64,000 bases of DNA from Ifrita kowaldi (Eukaryota; Chordata; Aves; Passeriformes; Cinclosomatidae): positions 130,175 to 194,174 of the forward strand of contig VZRS01005632.1 of assembly GCA_013398055.1 (NCBI GenBank), in the 5' to 3' direction. Below the pieces are notes generated by a model, which made no database searches, had not been told where the DNA came from, and worked only from the letters and a program-made list of their open reading frames with translations. Below are positions 25,301 through 38,249 of this stretch, piece by piece (position 1 is the first letter of the stretch; the number at the start of each line of letters is the position of its first letter). The translations under genes and the position numbers were made by a program.

Positions 25301-28300
25301 ATGTCAGCACCCTCACATTACCCTGAAATTCTAAATTCTTGCGTTGCACATGAAATAGCAAAACACAAATGATTTTTTGAAGGATGCCCTTCCCCCTATG
25401 GAAGGATGTCCATTGTATTACTTTTAACTACTCAAATTATGTGCTGATACAAGCAAATTATTTTGTAACTTGTTGGAAATTGTCCTTTATTTTGGATTTT
25501 GGTTTTATGCTGTTGTTTCTTAATCCTTTTATCAGGCAGAAAACATAAACATTGTCAAACTTGCTTCCCTTAACTCATATCTCTTGTAGAAATATTGTGC
25601 TGCCAACTGTATTTCTTGAGATCAACCTTGCTTTCTCTGCTACCATATTCAGGTTTACTATTTCACAAATCATGCAACTCAAGAAACAATTATTGTATAG
25701 ATATCTTAACAGTACTGTAGACCTCAACACCTCATAGAGACCCATTAGGCTAAATAAACATATTTTATTCCTAGATTGGAAGAAGATTCTCTGGATAGTA
25801 TAATGCTATTTCTCTCTACATTGCTTTAGGGAACTTTTTCAGTGAGGTCTGTCACACAGAATGGTATCCATGTCTAGAAATAGCCTTGCTTGTGTATGAG
25901 AAAATGTTTTAATATATAGAAATAATTTTATTGAAAAGATTGCCTGGGTGCTTTGGGGTTTTTTTCTAGTTTTCTATTTGTGAACATAAAACAGTGGGCA
26001 AGTGTTCAACAAAGGGAAATTTCTTCTGTGAAATAACATTTCCAACTGATTGTGTATCCATTACAGTTCTGGGCAGGTTAGGAGACAGTAATGCTACTTT
26101 GGGATTGTGGTTCTGAGCAGATTTTAATGCTCTTGCTGATACCATATAAATATTCCAGAAATACTTACACTTAAAACCAATTAAAAAATCAACTATGTCA
26201 CTGGGGGGTATATTTGGGTCTATATTCCCTTTGTTGTTGCTGTAAAAGATAACACAGCACTACTTTAAATATACGTTTCCTGTCTCCCATAAAAATCTTG
26301 GCTCTTAGTTTGCTTTCATGTTAGCAGAAGAGATTAGTTCCAAACAACATTAAGAATCAAAGAAACTCAGCAAATTGAGGTGCCTTGAAATATCTGTCAA
26401 ATAAATCCAGTATAATGGGTTGTTTGGTCTTGATAGCAAAACAAAACAAACAAAAACAACATCCTGTGTCTGCTAAAATTTCAGTACGGTGCTGGAATGG
26501 AGGTCAGAGCTTCCTCAATATGAAAAGGAATCTTGTTACGGGGATAAGTAATCAACCACCTGGGAGAATATAAAACTAAAATGAGAGGTGTCCACGGAGA
26601 CACAGCAGTGCTGCCAAGTTAAAGATTTAAATCCAAATAAAATATTACAGTAGTCTCAGGTGATAGCATCCATAGAAGTTTGGACCTCATTAGGGGAATT
26701 GAAAAGCTTAGAGCTGTTTCCAGTAATAACACTCAATTTAGTTGGTTAAATTAAAGCCAAACTAATCTCCTTTCCATGAAGTGTTTGAGCAAGTTGTAGA
26801 AAACTCCCCCATCAGTTTTCTTGTAGGAGAAAGAAGACTCATATAAATAGTGCTGCAAGACTGAAAAGCTCTTTGCAGCAACCTAGCAATTCCCATTTAC
26901 ACTTTGGTGTGTTCCTATCTCTTCAGCTATTAAACCAATCTGGACATTGCTGTTTCATCCTTCATCAGATCTTATAAAATGAAGCTTCTGGGGAGTGTTG
27001 GGCTCCACAAGTCTCAGCCTTCATAAAGAAAGTGGTGAGTTCACGATTTCAACAGAAGCTGGTGGAATTTGGTTTGAAGGAACTGAAGTAGAGTTTTCCT
27101 ATTCATGTGGCATCCTCGCTGTTTTTTCGTTTAGACCTCAACCGCTTATAAAGATTCTTAGGAAACATTTAACTAGCCAGAGTTAAAGTGAAGAGAAGAC
27201 TTTGAAGGAACTGTTGAAGTAAGGAGCAAAACATGTTTGATGCATTAGAAATCAGAATTAAACTGAAAAATCAACCAAACTAAGGAAAAGCTATATTTCT
27301 TCATAATTCAAGGAGTAACAATTACAGAAATTTACTCTGGACATACAGTGTATGTGAATATCCATCAGCAAAGCCTTTTCTGTGAACCATACTGACAATG
27401 TGACAGTAAAATTATAAATTTAAAATGTGTATTGGTGATTACACGTAATCAGTCAGTCTTGGTCTACCCCACCTTAAACAGTACTATTGCCTCTCACCTT
27501 TTGCATTTTTCCATTTTTCCATGACACTTCCGAATCAAGTGTCAGTGGTATAGCAAATTTGGTTTTCCCATTTTTCTTGGCATTTTTGAATGTGTTTACA
27601 GCCAGACTGAATAAATTGTCTGTGTTTAGATATACTAGATATTTTACTCTGACTAAAATTAGAACATTACACAAATGCTGGAGTGATACCATCATAATAA
27701 TTAGTTGTGGACACCATGAAGGCAAAATTACCTTGTTTGTATACAGAGTTTTAGTAAATGTGTACAAATATATCTAGAAACACATGACATATCTGTTGTC
27801 GTTTTTTATTGCTTACTGTGTTCTACAATTTATCCTGGATCCAATAAAGTGCTTAAGAGGAATTGGCCTCAGTGAATTGTTGCATGTGTTTAAAGGTTAG
27901 CATATGCTGGAGGGCTTTTCTGAGCTGGACATCTTATCATGCTTGTATTACGATGTCTAAGTTTGTCATGCTTGTCATCTTTGCTTTCACAGCTTAGATA
28001 ATTTCCTACTTTAAAAAATCACTTTGCTCTTGATAAGTAGTGAAAAATGTCACTTTTCAAAGCAAAAAGCATCCCATGGAAGCTGTGTACAGCAGGGGTG
28101 AGGAACCAAAGATGAGAAGTTCAATGAGAACTGTTGAATCAACGGGACTGAAATCAAGAAACTGCTTTCCTATCTTGTGAGATAAGGAGGCGTTTTACTA
28201 AAATCTCATGATCCTTCAGTGTGCTGCCACCATCATGTCAAAAACTCTTCAGTGTTGTCCATTCAAAGCTTTTTGTATGGCTTTGAAAATGTGCTAAATG

Positions 28301-30000
28301 TGTTCAGGGATGAGGCTAGAGTAACAAAAGCCTACGGAAATGAAGACATTGCACCACTAATGGATCCAGACCCCCACAGTATTCTTCTCAGGCAAGTTAT
28401 AGTTACTTTTCATAGGAGAAATAGAAGATTACATGAATGGGTGCTTAGGACTGATCTATTCAAGTCCCTGTTGCTCTGCATTTGTCTACAGTTTAGGTAG
28501 ATTATGCTGTTGATGAGGGCAAAGCTGTTGACTTGCAAGACTTCAGCTTGACATAAGTCTTGCAGGTATGGTCATGTAGTCACTGGACATATCAGTGATT
28601 TCTGAAAAAAACAAGTTTCTGCTTTAGTCATAGATGGGAAAAAGAATGTGGTAATGTGCTGTATGGGTTGGACTTAGCAGCCTCGGGTGTGACAGGAGCA
28701 GAAAGGCTCATTCCCGGGCCATGAATGTTTCTTTGCTGGCTAACACAGGCAGACCATGACCAGGACACTGCTAGTAATACTCTGAGTAACCTACACGTGT
28801 GTCTAAAACCTGTGATTGTAAATGCCTTAATAACTTGAACAGTTATATAGAAGAAATTAATTAACAGCCTCATTTAAAAAATAAAATAACAAAGAACAAT
28901 GCCAGAAAATTCAAAGGTCAAGCTGATATTCCATTAAAATATACCATGAGTTTTGCTTTTCAAAATAGCTTGTGTTAATCTGTGTTACACAACACAGCCT
29001 TAAAGGCACAAAGATGTGTTGTTGATTCAGTGGGGTGTTGTTTAGTTACAAAAAAATTTCCATGACTTTTTCAGTTCCCTTATTAAAGTCTATTTTTGCA
29101 CTTTGCTACGTCTGCTGGTATACAAATTGAGGTTCCATGAGGTAATTAAACAAATTTATTTTTAGGACACAATTGTTCCAAAGACTCATTCTAGATTAAA
29201 AAATATTAAAATTAAGCTGTACTTAAAAGCTACCCTACAAAAAGCCTGAGACAGCACTTCTAGTTGAGACAAAATGTAATGGAAGCTCTGCTGTTGGAAG
29301 GAATGCATACTTGGACCCCAAATAATCACAAAATTATGATGTGATTTCATTTTACTCCTGAAATTGCTAGTCAAAGGAATTAGATTATAGGTATGAATCA
29401 AGAGCCTATGGAATACAGCACATTGTGAAGCTAACTTCTCATTTATGTTTTATTCCTATTGTATACAGATTCTAGAATGTTTTGGATTTTTTTTTAATAA
29501 CCATGTATTGCTCTCTTAAACTGTGTGAGTCTCTTTGGAATATAAGCCTGTTTATTTTATTGTGCTCTGTTTAGTTATTCTAAAAAAGAGTTACAGACAC
29601 ATAATTGTAGCCATCTGTTGTGTTTTAAGTCCAATCTAGCCCAAAAGTCAAAAAAGTCATGGCAACAACTTATAAAAACAAAGGCAATAATATGAACTCA
29701 CTATGGTTACTGGTGAACCTTTATTTCTCCCTTCAAATGAAGTAAGTTTCCTCTGAGAATTATTTTAATGTTTGATTTATTTCTTTATTAAATATGCCCA
29801 CAGTATGACCAGCTTCTCTATCAAGATTGTCATATAGCTGTCTCCTTGATTATAAATCTGTGTTTCTCCAAAAACGTGAGTTCTCTTATGATAAAAAATG
29901 AAGCTCTAAGTGAAACCCCAGTGCTTGCCATATATTACTTTAGCATAAACCAGCAAGCAGGATTAAGATTGCTTAAGAAAATTTATTAGTGGCGATGAAT
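22385..30000. other. unique intergenic DNA
   Basis: No gene is recognised. The stretch contains the TAAG microsatellite at 23186-23233 and a CTCF-like motif at 23003-23016. The 24.5-24.7 kb patch is more GC-rich and has overlapping short ORFs on both strands, none with a domain or family resemblance. Confidence 0.5.
23186..23233. repeat. (TAAG/TAAA)n microsatellite
   Basis: About 48 bp of imperfect tetranucleotide units, mostly 'taag' and 'taaa', directly visible. Confidence 0.9.
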
Positions 30001-32522
30001 AATATTTATCATATAATATATTTAACCCATACTCTGACAGATTTAAAATTCATTATTTATACATTTTAGATAGTTGATGTATTAGGTTTAATAATTCACT
30101 GAGATATTTAGTAAATAGTTTTCGCAATTAACTTAATCAAAATGTCAGCAACTTTTATGAGACATTGTTAATTTTCAGTATTATTCTGTCTTCTAGACAT
30201 ATGGAGTTTTTAAGTGTATCACATTTTTTAAGCTAGGAGCAATGCATTGGTACTTCCACAGTGAAATATAAATGACACGTGTGTGTTGAAAATGACCTCT
30301 ACATGTATTGGATAAAGTCAGATAGGTGCTTTCTACTACTGCAGATTATCGACATGATATACTTCATCAATTCTCTTTTCTCTATATTTATGGAAAAATC
30401 CTATCATAGAAATCCATGCACAACTGTCTTTACTGAATCATTCACACACCTAGCTCTTGTTAAACAGAAAAACTGGAGTGTTGGGGGAACAGTGCTGTCC
30501 TTTGAGGAGAATTACAGACCACAGAATTCTACTGGCTTCTAATTTCTTGAGAAGGAATGAGGATGCCTGAGGAATGAAGTGCATCCTGGCTAGACCCATT
30601 CCTCTCTTTGGACTGTGAAGAGCCTAGCCTTATGCTTGCCATTAGGCAGGATGGGTATAAGTCCCAGCCATTTCCAGAGAGATGGTGGCCCAATGACAAA
30701 TGGCTGTCCATCCTACAAAGTTCCCTAATAGTCGCCAACACGGAACTAGGTTGTTTCTGTCAGACCAAACTGGGCACTGGAACGGTGAAGCTAAGATGAA
30801 AAATAACAGAGATCAGTTTTCAGTTGTTCAAGCCACCTTAAGGGAAATAAGGGGAGATGTAAGCAATGGACAATTTGTAGATTGTTTTATTCAGGTAGCA
30901 ATAATCTAAATAAAATGGCAGGTAGTTCACACTGCTGTAGATTGGAGGCGAAAAAAGAAGCATAAATGATAGTGTCTGTGCAAATTTCACTCACAAGTAT
31001 GAATGTCATGTAAAAGTGAACTTATGTTTTAACTTCTGGTTTATTGAGTTAATTGTGTGTGGATATCTGTGCTTTTACTCTTGATTCTTTTGTTAAATGT
31101 GCCTAGTGAGCATGGGAGTGAACCACTCCCGTTGGTATCAGCCTCATACTACCATTAAATGTGATGGTGGAGACCTGCTAATTTTTTTTTTCAAAGGTGT
31201 ACAAAAATATTGGTTTGTAACCTAAAGGTGCCGTATTTTAAGCATGATGGTAACCACAAAGCTTTGGTTCATAACATCAACTCTGATTTTCATTTTTTCC
31301 TTAGAAACTTTCACTGAACAATTTCTGTGTATTTTCTTGAGCTACAATGAAGAAATTTCTATAAAATATAATCTTATTCAGGTGTCCTTGGAATCCCTCC
31401 CCTTTTTTTGCTCTCCTACTTTTACTTTCAGCAGACTTTTGATTCTCTCCTGTTCTAAGTATTTTCCAAGTCTTTATCATTAATTCATGTTTGTCTATGC
31501 ATTTGTTCATCTCTAACTGTCTGTAGCCACTGTCTTCTAAGTCTTAATGACTGAAATTTTCTGGTTTGATGCATTTATTTTATTGCCTTTTATCAAATAG
31601 CACAGTAATTAAAAATAATATTATTTTATATCATCCATACATGGCATTCATTTCTTTACTATTTTATCATATAAATATTTCTCTGACTTTGAATATTATT
31701 CCGTTGCAAATAAATCAATGGGTAAAAGTTGGGCATGCCCACGGTTCAGGAAGTGAAAGGGTCATTTGGCTGTGGAAAAGAAGCTGTGCCAGACTGGTAT
31801 CTGATGAGCAGCACTATCGGTAGCCTCGCTCAGACATCACCCACAGACAGCTGGGGCTATCTACAAGAGGTCCTGATTTTATGGATATTGTGTCATCTAC
31901 AGCAGGTAAGAGAAATAATTTTAGGAAAAGCAAAGACATTTTCAGTATTCAGCCCAGGAAACTGAAATACTGATGACACCAACTTAAATGCAAGTGGAAT
32001 GGTTTGGGATGACTTAAAAATGAGGTTATTTCTTAAAAAAATTAGTACTCCTGAAGACCAGAGGCTTAAGTTTCAAATCAGAGATCTCATCTGTTAAGCA
32101 GGTGGTTGTACAAAACCATTTGAAAAGTATTAGTAGGATTAAAAAATCGCAGTTGTGTGTTGCAGTGGTTGGGATGTCAGTTTGCTCTAAGCCTCTCTCC
32201 CCCATTTCATCTCTTTCAGTCTCTGGTTAGTACAAATCCAAGCTAATGGTGCAAACATTCTGGGTGTGATGGAACAAGTCATAAAAGCATGTTCATAATT
32301 TGGAGTATTTGAGTTATCCTTTCAACTGATAAGCATATGATTGAGTGCTCTGCTGGAATGGGGCCAGTGTACATTTTGCTGCTGATTAGAATGAGTTTGC
32401 GCATGTGCTGTAACACACACATCCAACAGCACCCCTGCAAAGGATGGAGTTGGTGCATTGTGGACAGGATTGTTATTGCATTAAACAGTCAGACAGTGTT
32501 CATATTATCCTTCAGTACTGCA

Positions 32523-32545
32523 CAAAAACAAACAAACAAACAAAA
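32523..32545. repeat. (AAAC)n microsatellite
   Basis: A short run of AAAC units, directly visible. Confidence 0.9.
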
Positions 32546-35543
32546 GGTAGGAATCATGATCTATGAGTGAATAAAGACAACAGGCCCATTTCCACAGTTC
32601 AAGTGAAGGGAAAATCTCTCACTGACTTAACTAGGTGCACTGCCTGACTAAAGTCTGCATGATTTGGCCAACATTTCCTATCATTCCAATGTTATGACAG
32701 AAGTTGCCAGAACAATTCCAGCTGAGGAGTCATGCTCCACACTGCATTTGGAGAACAAATGGAAGATGACTGCAGAACCTGAAAATGGATTCCTAACTGC
32801 TAATGATAGCACATAATCCTGTTGCTCAGCTCCTGTTGAACTCTCAGGTTTAATGACCCTTCTATTTACACGACATGAGATAGAAAAGGTTTCCTGTCAG
32901 GTAAACAAAATGAAACTTTTGCTCTTAGCTCTTGTACATTTTGTATAGGAAAACCTGTTTTGACAAATCCTGTAAAAATGTATTATATTTCCAATAAAAA
33001 CCCTTAGTCTTTTATTCTACTTATTATATTTTTCCTGGTTTTGATATCTGATATCTGGTGGCAGACATTTAGGTTCATCAGTTTCCTGTTTATGTATAAT
33101 TCTTGGGAGACTGATATCTAATTCTTGTTTTCTAGCAATCACTCCTAATAGTATTTTTAATTATCACTCTTTTCTTCTTGAGTAGCCTAAATCTCGACAA
33201 TAACTCCGGTTGACATTGCAAGATGCTTCAAGAGGAAAAGCTGTTGGTTTTCAGGGACTTCTCTGTCTAGCTGTCTTCCTCTTGACCACAGAAGAGACAA
33301 CTATACTCTATTTGCTTTTTCTGACACACCTCTTTTTCTGTAAGTTTTGTTTCTGAAATACATGCAGTTTTTCGAAAATTTTTGTTGCTTTTAAAAGGGC
33401 TTATTTACTTCCCTTCTATAGCACAAAATAACAAAGTGCTGCAGTCAAATACATACTCCTAGGAAATGGATTCTACTTGTTTCTACTCTCACCTTTGTAG
33501 GCATCCTTTTCTGGGAATTAGAAAAAGTTTCCCTATGAAACATGCGGAATTGATAAACATGATGTCAAGGCAACCAGTCTATTCAGTTTGGATAAAGGAG
33601 TCAGATGATGGGGCTGGGTTTTTTTCTTTTTCATTGTCACATCCAGCCTGTTTGTTGGTCCCTCTCATTTCCTGCATGATGAAATGCTGCTCGAGGTATA
33701 TTTGGAGAATCAGATTGAAAAGATGTTTTAACATACGACCAAGCAGAGAAAAAATTAGGGAGCTGAACCGACATTAGCACTTACTGCAATAATACTTCAT
33801 TAGCAGTCCTCAAATCTACTGACTTTTCTAAAGTCTGGTGGTCATACCCCACCCTGATTCCTTGCTCTCAGTTCTGTAACACTGCTTGGAAGATGCTGGG
33901 TGCCTCTCTCACTGGACAAGTTGCCTGGACAAAGTTGCTCCTTCCCTTGTGTAGCATCAGCTGACTGGAACTTGCTTGACATCTCACCTTACAACCTTCT
34001 CTCTTTCTCATGATTAAAAGCAGGGTGCATGTCATCCAGGAAATGATCCACCAATACATCAAATCGACTCTCCTTTTCCTAGGGACCTCACTGGACTTTG
34101 GCTGGATGTGGGCTCTCTAGGCTCAGACTCCAGCCTTTCCAGTCATCCCACAGATTAGTGCTTGCTCATCAATTCTGACTGAACATTCTCACCGAAGTAT
34201 ATTTTCCAGCTTTTTTCCCCTCACACAATTGAAATCAATGCCACCTAATAAATATCTGGCGAAGAGTGATATTTCAGGTATTTGATTTTTCAAATATAGG
34301 TATTTGAGAAAGGCCTGTGATACAATTTCTGTGTATTTTCTATGAATTTTCTTGCTGCCTATTTCTTCCTTCACTTGTTTTCACTTTGGATTTGCTCTCC
34401 AAGGACGCAAAATATAAATAAAAAAACTGTTTTTTCCATTTTTACTCATATATTTGGCCATAATTATAAGTCTTTGTTAATGTAATACTGATAACTGCTT
34501 CAGGATCCAAAAGAAAATCACAAGACAATGCCACTGTTTTCTAGATTTTTTTTCCCTCCCATACCACATAGTGGTAGATTATATCCTATGCTCTTTTTCC
34601 TGTGCTCCACTTGGAAGATCCAAAATCAGCAAAGTCTTGTGGAAGGTCCTCTTGGCAGGAGGCAAACTTCTGTAGGAGGAAGCAGAGAGATCTGCTGGTA
34701 AGGCTGACTCCTTTGTCTCTTTTCTTAGTCTGCAAGTGTGTTGCAGAAAAGAAAGGAAGTGACATAATTAACTTTGATAATCTCTCTGGTTGGTAGACAG
34801 TCCTGGGGGAAAATGACTGAATAGCGTTAGTTAGAACAGCATTGTTCTGAGGCCAAACAGAGAGAAGGAAAGGGACTGTGAACAATGCTTTTAGCTGAGT
34901 CTGCTGTACTCAGTGCCAGTCAGGCACAGAAAAAAAAATAATAATTTGAGAAAAATATTCTATTTGTTCAGAACTGCTTTAATTCATATGTTGTTTCCAG
35001 TTAAAAATGCTAAATGATTCTATAGATCTCATTTGTACATGTGCCTTTTAAACTACAGCATATTAAATTGCACGTGTGCTGGTGTGACCTACTTAATTTT
35101 GTGTATATCAAGGTCCTCCTCTGAACATCTAATTACCTCCTGTCAAAATTAGAGACCTAGTGCTTGTGGACCGGGCATGTACAGAGCTGCTGCCATTTGT
35201 CAGCGTTTGCTGTGGAGGACACACACTCCTGCAACATGAACAACTGAAAGAAATCAGGAAACAAAGGCGTAGCTGAAACACTGAGGGAGTATGTTTGTAG
35301 CAGCAACTGCTGCAGAGGTAAAGAGCGGGGGTGAAGGCAAGGCAGGTGGGGGAGCGTGGCCAGCAGAGGCCACTGAAGGTCTGAGGTGCTGGGAGCATTG
35401 CCCCACTGCCCGGCTGGCTCCCCCCCAACACTGAGAAACAGCTGATGTTTCTCAGACCAGTATGCGATTTTTTAATTTCAGCAACGTCCAAGGAGCTTGC
35501 AACGAGTAGGAAATATGGCTCAGTGCCAGGAATCGAACTTCTC

Positions 35544-35569
35544 TGTGGCATCTCAGAAGAGATGCCACA
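35544..35569. repeat. perfect 11-bp inverted repeat with 4-nt loop
   Basis: TGTGGCATCTC at 35544-35554 is the exact reverse complement of GAGATGCCACA at 35559-35569, separated by AGAA. Transcribed RNA would form an 11-bp stem with a tetraloop. The stem does not extend outward. No U-rich tail or known RNA family is evident. Confidence 0.9.
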
Positions 35570-36245
35570 TGGTGGGAGCTGACACAATGCCCTTGCTGGG
35601 ACAGCATGGAGACACTCTAAGTGTTCTGGTATCTCTGGGTAACAGGGTCTGTTGTACCTGCCTAGGGCATTAGGAGAGCATTGCCAAAGAACATGCTTTC
35701 TTATGGAAGGCCTGCATGGCACAGATTGAGGCAGATAACACAGATATTATAGTATTAGACTTCTCAGAGACCTAAATGGTAAACCTTTTCTGGTCACAGA
35801 TGAGAGGAACAAAAATCTCCATTAAAAAAATATAGAACAACTGAAGTCATCAAAAGACAGTCAATAATGACCTATAAAATGCATGCAATCTTCTAGTCAA
35901 AATTATAAAATGTATTTAAAATATTTAACAAAGAAAGACTACTAGAGGCAAGAGTCTCTTGTAAAAGAGTGTCCTGGCAAGAGGGGCGGCATAACAGTCA
36001 ATTATTACAAACAAAATCCAGGTTTCTTAATTAAAATACAAAATACTGGCTCTGCTGTGTAGCCTGTAATAAGTTATGTCTTGAGAAGACTGTAATTATG
36101 TTGGCGCCTGCTAGTGCTTGCCATAGTTAAGTTTGTCACCATTTCCATTATAAACCCCATTTTTAAGCAATTTATAATGTAGCCATAAAGCATGATTTTA
36201 GATTGAACTTGGAAAAGAAATTCTTAGACTGAAAAGTTTTGTTTC

Positions 36246-36264
36246 TTTTTTTTTTTTTTTTTTT
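36246..36264. repeat. poly(T) tract, 19 nt
   Basis: Homopolymer run, directly visible. No adjacent retrocopy body is recognised on the complementary strand. Confidence 0.9.
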
Positions 36265-36862
36265 GATACAAATAATCTGTTTGATCATCTTTATGCTTTT
36301 TAGGAGAGCACTAAATAAGCCAGAAGTTTTATGGCTTTGAGACTCTCTGGCCATTCTGTAGTATAAACATATTTTATTTTTTTCATCTGCATTAACAGGA
36401 TCGGTCATTGTTTTTGAAAGCAGAGAGTTTTAGTTCTTTAAGCGTCCATAAATACAGGAAAACAAACTTCATGATTCTTTACAGAAATAATGAAGACTGA
36501 GTAGCTTTGAATTACAATGAAGAAATGAGAACTTAGTTAACCTTGGGCCTCAGAACAAATCATTGCAAAGTGCTTCTGCCATGAGACTGACCCTCCCTTT
36601 CTATCACCCTTCTCATGCCAAAGGAGGATGTCAGAGCTAGGAGGCAATAATGTCTCAGAGGTGGAAGCTCTCCTGGCAGGCCATTGCATCTGGTTCTCCT
36701 AGCAGTGCTCACAGGAGCATAAAGAAAATACCCAAAATGCCTGAAGGTCATAGAAAATTCTCATTGATTTGTCCCAGTGTATGCTTCATCACCAAAAAGT
36801 GATAAATAGGAGAAAATGAACATAGAAAGTATTGGGCATCTGCTCTGAGAAATCACAAAAAT

Positions 36863-36890
36863 CACATGGGTGAGAAGGTACACCCATGTG
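36863..36890. repeat. perfect 10-bp inverted repeat with 8-nt loop
   Basis: CACATGGGTG at 36863-36872 is the exact reverse complement of CACCCATGTG at 36881-36890. It is GC-richer than its surroundings. No function is assigned. Confidence 0.9.
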
Positions 36891-38249
36891 CTTGGGCTAT
36901 GCAGAAGTATGTTTATCACGTGTATCATGCTAGTGTAAGCTGTTCATGAACAAGACTCTGTTTTTTATGATTCAATGCTTGTTTATATAGAGGCAGATAT
37001 ATTTTTAGATGATTAGCACTAACAGATAGCAAAACCTATGAAAATACCATTGCGAATCCACTTCCCAAAGGAAAAGACTGTTCAGCAGTCTCAATCAGCA
37101 TCTGTAGCTGTTTAATAATTTGCGTGGCTTAACTAGAATTCCTTCAGGAAATACCATTTTTTCCAATTTAAATGTCTAAATGTTAAGGAACAAGAACTGA
37201 AAGTAGTAAAGCTAAAAAAGCAGAAACGAAGGACTGCTCATGTGTCTCTTCCATGTTTACATTAAAATGCAGTTTCAGATGCAAGGGTTGCAATGTAAAT
37301 CATGTTCCTCTTGCCCAAGCCTGCTTTACAAGAGGCTTGGATTACTCCATTTAATATCATGCAGGTCATGTTTTCAGACCTCTGGCTACATAAAGGAAAG
37401 TTTAGCAGCTACAATAATCTTTCAACTTCAACGTAAAGATTTTAGCGCAAATTTACTGCAGATTTTAGGTACGCACTTTCTCCAGTATTTCAGTTTTTCT
37501 CAACCACCATAACAAATGTCTAAGAGGAAAAAATGGATTTTCTAGACTAGCAGCATGAACTGTTTTTTCACTTCATTCCTTTGCTTTGCCAGTTTATCAA
37601 ATTCTGGTTTGAACAGACTGCTGTAGTAAATACTGGCAATGGTTACCCATTGTTCGTTAAATTAATTTCATCAGCTGTTGCCAATTGTAATAATTTTGCA
37701 AGATCAAGGCATTAAATTCTAGAAGACACTATAGTTGTATGAGAAATCCAGGAAAACAGTATATTATTTTAAAGACTTTTTTTGACCTATGTTTTGACCA
37801 TTGCCACCACAGTGCTGTCACATGCTGGCTTATTAAATAGACCCCATACTGGAAACTTCAAACAGATTCCATGACATATTTACATACCTGCCTGTCTCAA
37901 TGCTGCTTGGTTGCCACAGTCTTTAGGGTTCTTATGATGATAATTTACTACAAACACACTGATAATGTTTGTTCTGTCTGAGCTAATGTGGAAATGGTGC
38001 CAGCAGAACACCACTTACTAATATTACTAAACAGTTAATAAAATCTCTGTATCATACTGCTGATACTTAGCTGATTGCAATGTTGCCCTGTCTCTTTTTC
38101 CAAAAATGCAATTGTGGTGAAAAGCTTACAACATTTTGAAGCTGGGTTGTTGCCAATTCCTCAGCTGGATCTGGCCTTCTTCCCTGATGGATCCCCATAC
38201 CTGAAAAAGTCTGTGGTATGGGGATCAGCAGAACTGCTCCCTTGGATTC

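Larger units (their letters stand above)
30001..38249. other. unique intergenic DNA, two notable hairpins
   Basis: No supported gene. It contains (AAAC)n at 32523-32545, a T19 run at 36246-36264, and two perfect inverted repeats at 35544-35569 and 36863-36890, listed separately. A 197-codon minus-strand ORF at 35129-35722 lies in a locally GC-rich patch and was rejected as a gene. Confidence 0.5.

Noticed and set aside
35129..35722. 197-codon minus-strand ORF, the longest in the window
   Set aside because: It lies in a locally GC-rich patch where stops are rare. Its composition is rich in Ser, Cys, Pro and Leu without any domain, signal or repeat pattern, and I recognise no family.
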